5,874 bases of DNA from Sedimentisphaerales bacterium (GTDB taxonomy: Bacteria > Planctomycetota > Phycisphaerae > Sedimentisphaerales > SM23-30). The stretch's first letter is position 1. Each line of letters begins with the position of its first letter. The stretch is taken from contig DAOWIP010000119.1 in assembly GCA_030640865.1 (NCBI GenBank), positions 1-5,874 of the forward strand, given 5' to 3'. Positions 1-4,122 of this stretch are shown piece by piece. The notes under the pieces were generated by a model. The model worked only from the letters and a program-made list of their open reading frames with translations, had not been told where the DNA came from and did no database searches. The position numbers were made by a program, and so were the translations under genes.

Positions 1-33
1 CTGTGTTAACGGAAAGGAAACCGCTGACCAGAG

Positions 34-124
34 AGGATACGCCTTGCCATGAGTAGAATAACATAAAAAATTACCTATAGGATACGCCTTGCCATGAGTA
101 GAATAACATAAAAAATTACCTATA
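34..124. repeat. Perfect 45-bp tandem duplication, two copies
   Basis: Positions 35-79 are repeated exactly at 80-124, and the base at 34 also matches 79. Each unit begins GGATACGCC and ends TTACCTATA. Each contains a GCCATGAGTAG core, in which the ATG opens a frame of only five codons, so it is not coding in that frame. The perfect identity suggests a recent duplication. The unit length is a multiple of three, but stop codons fall inside the unit. An assembly artefact at the end of a contig or read cannot be excluded. Confidence 0.9.
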
Positions 125-163
125 ATCCAAAATTTATCTTGACTGACCGCCTCTATTTATAGA

Positions 164-196
164 AGGGGTTGAACAAAATACCCTGACGACAAAATG
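164..196 (+). repeat. Dispersed repeat, copy A
   Basis: The 19 bases at 164-182 (AGGGGTTGAACAAAATACC) recur exactly at 3822-3840. Weaker similarity continues on both sides: ATTTATA precedes both, and both reach AAAATG at 191-196 and 3849-3854. Copy B sits inside a long hairpin, but this copy lacks the closing arm, so it looks like a truncated or decayed member of the family. The two copies lie in the same orientation and flank the rtcB-uxaE block. Confidence 0.7.
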
Positions 197-226
197 TAGG
201 ATGGGCTTTAGCCTATACTGTCTTAC

Positions 227-1483
227 TCATGAGGAGCCTCCAATAAAAATCGGCTGAAGATGTCGGCTGAAGATATTTTCCGTAACATTGCGGCCGATAA
301 TTTCCTCATGTTTTTTCAAGGCGTCCTGGTAGCGATCTCCCAATTGAGCGGCGATTTTATACCCGACATGCAGCAGTTGTCTGAAATCAGGATTGTAATT
401 CGGACAGGATTGGTTATGGCGGAGTGAGTCAGCGAAGGTTTGTTCGTCCCAGCCGGCCACCTCGGCCGGAGTAGGCAGGCGATTTTTGTCAATATCGATA
501 ACCGTGGCATACGGCTTGCACAATTCGTCAAACCGGCCAAAGGTCCGGCGGTACACTTCTTTGGCTATTGCCAAACCGTCGCCGCCGGCCAAGGCCAGCC
601 CTGTCAGCTCTTCCAGCCAGGTTGTACCGGCGGTTTTGATGTGCACACCCGTATCGAACTTCCGGAGTGTCCGACGTATGAACGGATAGATAGAGAACTT
701 GTCGCTGCCGGAATGAATACTCAGTTTTAAGTTGTCCGGCAGTGGGAACTCATTGACGGCATACGCGATCACCGCCGTGTCCTGTTCGAATTCGTTGCGG
801 AACCGGTCGATGTCTCCGACGTAATCGACGCCTTTATTGAATCGGCCGGTGAACTTCGGCGCAATGGTCTGAAGGGGTACACTCTCTCCGGCAAGTGCCG
901 CCAGTATGAAAAACAGTTCGATCGGCGTTTGTGGCAGTTCGGCCTCATCGGTTGAAACCTCGGTTATGAAGTTGTCTTTACCTTTGATGTTCTCGATATG
1001 TCGATAAATATTGCCGGCTTCCTGAACTGCCCGCAGATACTTCGAGGCAATCTGTTCGATTAAATCCGTTGTTATCTCGAAAGTCCGCTCGATTCCCGGT
1101 ATGGTCATAGCCCCGACATATTTAGCGTTGTTTTTAACGAATGCCGCAATATCGTCCGGGGCCGCCTTTTCTCCGATGTAGTCGGCTATGTCGATGGTAA
1201 AGAAGTCGCTGTGATGGATAAAGTCATCCACATTGGCCAGATTGATATGATCGGCATCGACAAAATACGCGTCGCTCCAACCACATACCTTGACAGCGGC
1301 GTCGGCCTCTTCGCGGGTATCAGCCGGTGATGTGCCGATGATGGTATGTTCACGACAAGACTTGTTCCAGACCGGGGCAATTTCCAATCCCTGATCTTTC
1401 GCCTTCATAATCGCTTGTAACTGCGCTTGGCCTTGCCGGCCGAAACGGTCTCCAATACCGATAGAATATTTTGGTAAGATCAT
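227..1483 (-). CDS. uxaE: Tagaturonate epimerase family protein (UxaE-like)
   Basis: This encodes a predicted cytosolic sugar-acid epimerase of 418 residues. Characterised members (Thermotoga UxaE) are metal-dependent and interconvert D-tagaturonate and D-fructuronate in galacturonate catabolism. Family hallmarks seen here are the N-terminal KYSIGIGDRFGRQG block (5-18), PVWNKSCREHTIIGT (37-51), a DADH motif (76-79), SIHSGSDKFSIYP (255-267), GVHIKTAGTTWLEE (279-292), a His/Asn-rich stretch at 356-372 and the C-terminal ENIFSRHLQPIF segment (402-413). The acidic and His residues in these blocks plausibly bind the metal. The same frame stays open upstream to 1690, but that extension antiparallels the rtcB tail and lacks family character, so I start at the ATG at 1481-1483, where homology begins. 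The ribosome site is weak (GAAAG, eight bases before the ATG), so translation may be coupled to rtcB, whose stop is 70 bases upstream. No other uronate genes are visible, so the true substrate is uncertain. Confidence 0.85.
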   Translation of the reverse strand: MILPKYSIGIGDRFGRQGQAQLQAIMKAKDQGLEIAPVWNKSCREHTIIGTSPADTREEADAAVKVCGWSDAYFVDADHINLANVDDFIHHSDFFTIDIADYIGEKAAPDDIAAFVKNNAKYVGAMTIPGIERTFEITTDLIEQIASKYLRAVQEAGNIYRHIENIKGKDNFITEVSTDEAELPQTPIELFFILAALAGESVPLQTIAPKFTGRFNKGVDYVGDIDRFRNEFEQDTAVIAYAVNEFPLPDNLKLSIHSGSDKFSIYPFIRRTLRKFDTGVHIKTAGTTWLEELTGLALAGGDGLAIAKEVYRRTFGRFDELCKPYATVIDIDKNRLPTPAEVAGWDEQTFADSLRHNQSCPNYNPDFRQLLHVGYKIAAQLGDRYQDALKKHEEIIGRNVTENIFSRHLQPIFIGGSS

Positions 1484-1513
1484 TCTTTTCACTTTCTGCT
1501 TTTCGATGGGTGG

Positions 1514-1538
1514 CACCTTTCTGCGCAGCAGAGAGGTG
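1514..1538 (-). repeat. Intercistronic hairpin between rtcB and uxaE (dispersed repeat family)
   Basis: Bases 1514-1524 pair with 1528-1538 around a three-base loop. In the minus-sense transcript this is CACCT-C-TCTGC / GCAGA-A-AGGTG, an 11-position stem with one C/A mismatch. It begins 16 bases after the rtcB stop and ends 30 bases before the uxaE start. No T-run follows on the minus strand, so it is not a canonical terminator; RNA processing, 3'-end protection of the rtcB message or damping of uxaE are alternatives. Its arms and flank (CACCTCTC, GAAAGGTG, then CACCC one base later) recur at 3542-3593, so it belongs to a dispersed hairpin family. Confidence 0.7.
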
Positions 1539-1553
1539 TTTTGTACAACTGGC

Positions 1554-3011
1554 TTAACCTTTGATATTTCCGATTGGTACGAAGCGAACGACGGGCCTGC
1601 TGATGCCGGCCTGTTCGGTGGCCCGGACGACCTCATCGATATCTTTATAAGCGGCACCGGCCTCCTCGGCCAGACCGGCAGAGCTGACACAACGGACGTA
1701 AATACCGCGGGCCTTCATATTCTGTTGGAGTGTTCGGCCGTTGAATTGTCTTTTGGCTTGTCTGCGACTCATAGTGCGTCCGCTGCCGTGGGCGGTCGTA
1801 TAAAACGTATCTCGGCCGCTTTCCAGACCCACCAATAAATACGAGCCGGTCTCCATACTACCGCCGATGATTACCGGCTGACCGGTTTTTCTATAAACCT
1901 CCGGCAACTCTTTTCGACCGGGGCCGAAGGCGCGGGTAGCGCCTTTGCGATGCACCAGCAGTTGCCGTTCCTTATTATCCACAATGTGCTTTTCCAGTAC
2001 AGCCGTATTGTGAGCGACGTCGAATACCTGCTCCAACCCTAAATCGTGCGGGTCTTTATGAAAGACTTCGGAGAAAACCTCACGAATCCGATGGGCGATC
2101 ATCTGGCGGTTGGCAAACGCCATATTTATCGCGCAGTTCATCGCGGCAAAATAATCCTGACCTTCCGGCGATTGAATCGGGGCGCAGGCCAACTCCCTGT
2201 CAGGCATATCCAGCCCGTATTTCGGCCCCATAACTTTCAGAAATGTTTGCAGATAATCCGTTGCCACCTGATGCCCGAAGCCGCGACTACCACAGTGAAA
2301 CATAACCACAACCTGATGCGGCCGATCAATCCCAAAAGTGTTTGCCAATTCCTGATCGAATACGTTTTCGGGGCGGACTACTTGTATTTCCAAATAGTGA
2401 TTACCCGATCCGAGTGTGCCAACCTGATTAAAACCGCGTTCAATGGCCTTATTACTAACCTTTTTGGCATCGGCTCCGGGCATACAACCGCCGTGCTCGG
2501 TTCGCCGAAGGTCTTCCGGCCAGGCATAACCGTTTTCTTCGCACCAGCGCGAGCCTTGCTCTATCAGTCGGCAAAATTCATCTTTAGACAGCTTGATTGT
2601 GCCCTTAGCACCCACTCCGGCCGGTATGCGCTGATAAAGACGGTCCACAAGTTGTACCAGTTTGGGCTTAACCTCATCGTAACTCAGGTTGGTGCGGAGC
2701 AGACGCATCCCGCAATTGATGTCAAAGCCGATCCCGCCAGGCGAGATAACGCCGTTTTTTGCGTCCATAGCCGCCATGCCGCCAATAGGAAAACCATAGC
2801 CCCAGTGCCCATCAGGCATACAATGGGCATAACCCACGATCCCCGGCAGCATGGCAACATTGGTTATCTGCTCGAAGACTCCTTCCTCCATATCCTTCAG
2901 GAGCCTATCGGTAACGTAAATCCGGACCGGTACCCGCATGCCCGACTTGTACGAAACGGGAACCTCCCATACCGCCTCTGAAATTCTTTTTATGTCCTTA
3001 ACAACAGCCAT
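1554..3011 (-). CDS. rtcB: RNA-splicing ligase RtcB (3'-phosphate/5'-hydroxyl RNA ligase)
   Basis: This is a cytosolic GTP- and Mn2+-dependent ligase that joins RNA 2',3'-cyclic-phosphate or 3'-phosphate ends to 5'-OH ends through an enzyme-GMP intermediate, as in tRNA splicing or RNA repair. It is 485 residues, close to the archaeal-type long form (about 480) rather than the ~408-residue E. coli form. The active-site set is complete: GGIGFDINCGMR with metal ligands D97 and C100; GSGNHYLE with N204 and H205; HCGSRG with H239; AHNTA with H334; the guanylated histidine H408 in TTAHGSGR; and the penultimate K484 in the terminal VPIGNIKG. I chose the ATG at 3009-3011 because a strong AGGAGG lies seven bases upstream. 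An in-frame ATG six codons earlier (3029) has that site inside its own coding sequence. No archease cofactor gene is visible nearby. It is probably cotranscribed with the uxaE homologue. Confidence 0.97.
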   Translation of the reverse strand: MAVVKDIKRISEAVWEVPVSYKSGMRVPVRIYVTDRLLKDMEEGVFEQITNVAMLPGIVGYAHCMPDGHWGYGFPIGGMAAMDAKNGVISPGGIGFDINCGMRLLRTNLSYDEVKPKLVQLVDRLYQRIPAGVGAKGTIKLSKDEFCRLIEQGSRWCEENGYAWPEDLRRTEHGGCMPGADAKKVSNKAIERGFNQVGTLGSGNHYLEIQVVRPENVFDQELANTFGIDRPHQVVVMFHCGSRGFGHQVATDYLQTFLKVMGPKYGLDMPDRELACAPIQSPEGQDYFAAMNCAINMAFANRQMIAHRIREVFSEVFHKDPHDLGLEQVFDVAHNTAVLEKHIVDNKERQLLVHRKGATRAFGPGRKELPEVYRKTGQPVIIGGSMETGSYLLVGLESGRDTFYTTAHGSGRTMSRRQAKRQFNGRTLQQNMKARGIYVRCVSSAGLAEEAGAAYKDIDEVVRATEQAGISRPVVRFVPIGNIKG

Positions 3012-3018
3012 TTTTTTG

Positions 3019-3024
3019 CCTCCT
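3019..3024 (-). promoter_or_regulatory. Ribosome binding site of rtcB
   Basis: The minus strand reads AGGAGG followed by seven bases and then ATGGCTGTT. This consensus site decides the rtcB start at 3011 over the upstream in-frame ATG at 3029, since the latter would place the ribosome site within codons 2-4. Confidence 0.9.
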
Positions 3025-3083
3025 ACCACATTATATATTTCACCCGGGGCGGCGCAAAGAGATACCTGAAAAAATGTTTTTGG

Positions 3084-3136
3084 AATTGATGTAAGTCGTT
3101 ATTTTTCATATCAGAAAATTGATGTAAGTCTTTATT
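3084..3136. repeat. Paired 20-bp direct repeats upstream of rtcB
   Basis: AATTGATGTAAGTC occurs at 3084-3097 and 3117-3130, each followed by G/T then TTATT, giving 20 aligned bases with one mismatch. The spacing is exactly 33 bp, about three helical turns, placing both copies on the same DNA face 73-125 bp upstream of the rtcB ATG. This geometry suits an operator or activator site for rtcB, but no regulator gene is nearby and the assignment is inference. Confidence 0.6.
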
Positions 3137-3180
3137 CCGCGTAAAAGACTGGTTTTTCACTTCTGGTCGATTTTATTCGA

Positions 3181-3256
3181 AAATGGCCGGAAATGGCCGG
3201 AAACCGTTCATTTTTTGTGATTTTCCGGAAAGGGCGAAAAATTATTTTGTCAAAAT
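3181..3256. repeat. Short tandem and inverted repeats in the rtcB upstream region
   Basis: AAATGGCCGG is repeated in tandem at 3181-3190 and 3191-3200. An inverted pair CCGGAAA (3197-3203) / TTTCCGG (3222-3228) follows, then a perfect palindrome ATTTTG-T-CAAAAT (3244-3256). A further 8-bp inverted pair TTTTCAGC (3273-3280) / GCTGAAAA (3325-3332) lies just beyond. These could be protein-binding sites or decayed mobile repeat debris; the sequence alone does not decide. Confidence 0.5.
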
Positions 3257-3450
3257 GAATGGTTTTCGCGGCTTTTCAGCAAAATTTAACGAAAGTGAAC
3301 CGGTTTTTGGGCAAAGCCAAAATCGCTGAAAAATGTTAAGATAAGGAAACCAAAGGAAAGATAAAATATAAAATAGACAATGAAAAATTGAGGGAGTCAG
3401 AGATAAGACAGAATTCAGAAGACAGAAGAGAGAAGAAATGTAGAAAAAAT

Positions 3451-3483
3451 GAATGTCGAATCCCGACTTGTCGGGAAACATTC
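3451..3483 (+). repeat. Hairpin with TCCCGAC/GTCGGGA core
   Basis: TCCCGAC (3461-3467) pairs with GTCGGGA (3470-3476). An outer stem GAATGT (3451-3456) / ACATTC (3478-3483) is offset by an asymmetric internal loop. No T-run follows on either strand, so it is probably a small intergenic repeat rather than a terminator. Confidence 0.5.
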
Positions 3484-3541
3484 AAATTCAACATCGAATA
3501 ATATTCCCACACAGAGTGGACAGCATGAGTCTGAACAGGAG

Positions 3542-3593
3542 CACCTCTCCGCCTTCGACGGACAAGTTCGCCTTCGGCGGAAAGGTGGCACCC
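3542..3593 (+). repeat. Second copy of the CACCTCTC...GAAAGGTG hairpin family
   Basis: CACCT-C-TCCGCC (3542-3553) pairs with GGCGGA-A-AGGTG (3576-3587), the single C/A mismatch falling at the same position as in the minus-sense hairpin between rtcB and uxaE. Both copies share CACCTCTC, GAAAGGTG and a CACCC one base downstream, but differ in loop length: 22 bases here against three there. Shared arms with variable loops point to a dispersed structured repeat. Confidence 0.65.
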
Positions 3594-3674
3594 TAAAGAT
3601 AGAGCGGGCACCCGGCGGGGTCTTACCCTATGCGGTTTTCTAAAAATGTCGAGAAATGTGGGTCAGTCCAGTAG

Positions 3675-3703
3675 GGTGCCGATGAAATCGCACCATTTTT
3701 TTT
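3675..3703 (+). terminator. Intrinsic (rho-independent) terminator, plus strand
   Basis: GGTG (3675-3678) and CGAT (3680-3683), with one bulged C between them, pair with ATCG-CACC (3687-3694) around a GAA loop. A single A and then eight consecutive T residues (3696-3703) follow. This is a strong terminator for a plus-strand transcript. No convincing plus-strand gene precedes it, so it may end a small RNA, a degraded gene, or antisense transcription leading away from rtcB. Confidence 0.75.
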
Positions 3704-3731
3704 GTAACCGTTCAAGCAATTTTCTTTACCA

Positions 3732-3792
3732 GACCCCGAAGGGATCATAACAATAATAGCCGCGGGTGAAGGCCGCAGGCCGAAACCCGTGG
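3732..3792 (+). repeat. REP-like double hairpin
   Basis: A short hairpin GACCCC-GAA-GGGATC (3732-3746, one mismatch) is followed by an eight-pair stem CCGCGGGT (3760-3767) / ACCCGTGG (3785-3792, one wobble). The latter encloses an inner GGCC-GCA-GGCC hairpin (3771-3781). GC-rich stems in an AT-rich spacer, spaced by AATAATAG, look like repetitive extragenic palindromes of the kind spread by REP-associated or IS-derived transposases. No second copy of this unit is in the window. Confidence 0.55.
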
Positions 3793-3819
3793 TAAAGTTC
3801 ACAAAAGATTTATAACCTT

Positions 3820-3878
3820 GTAGGGGTTGAACAAAATACCACGATGGTAAAATGGCAGTTTAATTATTCGACCCCTAC
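3820..3878 (+). repeat. Long imperfect palindrome carrying dispersed repeat copy B
   Basis: GTAGGGGTTGAA (3820-3831) pairs with TTCGACCCCTAC (3867-3878), 12 positions with one G/T wobble. An inner hairpin TACCA-CGA-TGGTA lies at 3837-3849. The left arm and inner part contain the 19 bases shared with 164-182. A small hairpin TCAGT-CGA-ACTGA (3883-3895) follows directly. The whole resembles a small non-autonomous mobile repeat. Its right arm supplies the stop codon that ends the adjoining transposase remnant frame. Confidence 0.65.
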
Positions 3879-4003
3879 GGAGTCAGTCGAACTGAACTTT
3901 TGACGCTGGTGTCATTTATGAATACCATTGGCATTTTGGCTTTACGTAATGCATAAAATTGGTTACGCTCACCATCGGTGAGTTGGCTGTAGTTCTGTCC
4001 CAT
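3875..4003 (-). pseudogene. IS30-family transposase, N-terminal fragment
   Basis: Read on the minus strand from the ATG at 4001-4003, the first 25 codons give MGQNYSQLTDGERNQFYALR followed by KAKMP. This matches the start of IS30-family transposases, whose N-terminus typically reads YSQLT-EER-xIYALRKAG and leads into a helix-turn-helix DNA-binding domain. A CAGGAG ribosome site lies six bases upstream. After codon 25 (3929) family likeness is lost, and 17 unrelated codons lead to TAG at 3875-3877 inside the neighbouring palindrome. The full transposase is over 300 residues, so this fragment has no catalytic DDE domain and is inactive. An alternative in-frame ATG at 4045 overlaps the TATAAT box and is less likely. 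Confidence 0.75.
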
Positions 4004-4103
4004 CAGGTACTCCTGTGAGTGCTGGAATGTTTGGTAAGGGGCCATTATACCCGCTCACTACTTATTTTGCACTCACGTGTCACGCTTGGGAGTTGAATCC
4101 GCC
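3929..4103 (-). mobile_element. IS30-family insertion sequence remnant (start-side end)
   Basis: The surviving part comprises the transposase start, its ribosome site, a TATAAT box and probably the outer end of the element. The segment 4077-4103, ending in AGTTGAATCCGCC, resembles the terminal repeat I associate with IS30-type elements; this is from memory and unchecked. The opposite end and most of the transposase are missing: similarity stops near 3929, where hairpin-repeat DNA begins. The outer boundary would lie about 20 bases before the 4123 start codon. Confidence 0.5.
4044..4049 (-). promoter_or_regulatory. Probable -10 box of the IS30 remnant
   Basis: The minus strand reads GGGTATAATGG, with a perfect TATAAT 40 bases upstream of the transposase ATG. 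No good -35 element is seen at 16-18 bp, so the promoter is only moderately supported. It points into the spacer, away from the 4123 gene. Confidence 0.45.
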
Positions 4104-4122
4104 TATATTGGAAGCCCATCAC

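Larger units (their letters stand above)
1..226. other. Left-edge spacer without a convincing gene
   Basis: No supportable gene lies here. Two plus-strand frames are open from the window edge to stops at 50-52 and 54-56, so the last ~17 codons of a gene lying to the left cannot be excluded, but nothing in them is recognisable. The stretch holds a 45-bp tandem duplication, one copy of a dispersed repeat (164-182) and a weak imperfect hairpin (196-221) just beyond the uxaE stop. Confidence 0.6.
3012..4122. other. Long intergenic region rich in repeats, no intact gene
   Basis: About 1.1 kb separates the divergent rtcB and 4123 genes. The rtcB-proximal part (3060-3450) is AT-rich, with simple purine-rich stretches and short repeats. 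The middle (3451-3703) has hairpins and a plus-strand terminator, the next part (3732-3895) is a hairpin cluster, and the end is an IS30 remnant. The frames of 60-90 codons on either strand here (3242-3481, 3336-3611, 3449-3643) are low-complexity or run through the hairpin repeats and show no family signature, so I do not call them genes. Confidence 0.7.

Noticed and set aside
196..221. Imperfect hairpin just after the uxaE stop as a transcription terminator
   Set aside because: In the minus-sense RNA only a short GGC/GCC core pairs before mismatches, and the following ATTTTG is a weak T-run. It is more likely a decayed repeat.
1510..1526. TGGCAC...TGC as a sigma-54 promoter
   Set aside because: The spacing between the GG and GC elements is one base short, it is on the wrong strand for rtcB or uxaE, and it is part of the repeat hairpin.
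1484..1690. N-terminal extension of the uxaE frame across the rtcB 3' end
   Set aside because: The same bases encode the conserved rtcB C-terminus (including K484), the extension has no family similarity, and family homology begins at the ATG at 1483.
2046..2981. A 311-codon open frame on the plus strand opposite rtcB
   Set aside because: It is antisense to a fully conserved rtcB and its translation has no recognisable motifs; it is a shadow frame.
3030..3035. TATAAT on the minus strand as the rtcB -10 box
   Set aside because: Transcription would start inside the AGGAGG ribosome site, and there is no good -35 element at 16-17 bp. It may be chance in an AT-rich run.
3242..3611. Overlapping minus-strand frames of 79 and 91 codons with hydrophobic stretches
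   Set aside because: The hydrophobic runs arise from purine-rich simple sequence on the opposite strand; there is no ribosome site or family signal.
3449..3643. 64-codon plus-strand frame ending shortly before the terminator at 3675
   Set aside because: It reads through two hairpin repeats, has low-complexity content and no good ribosome site. It is possible but unsupported as a gene.
3661..3680. GGTCAGTCC...GTGCC as the conserved core of a signal recognition particle RNA
   Set aside because: The tetraloop and the asymmetric AGCAG bulge of the SRP core are missing and no enclosing long stem is visible.
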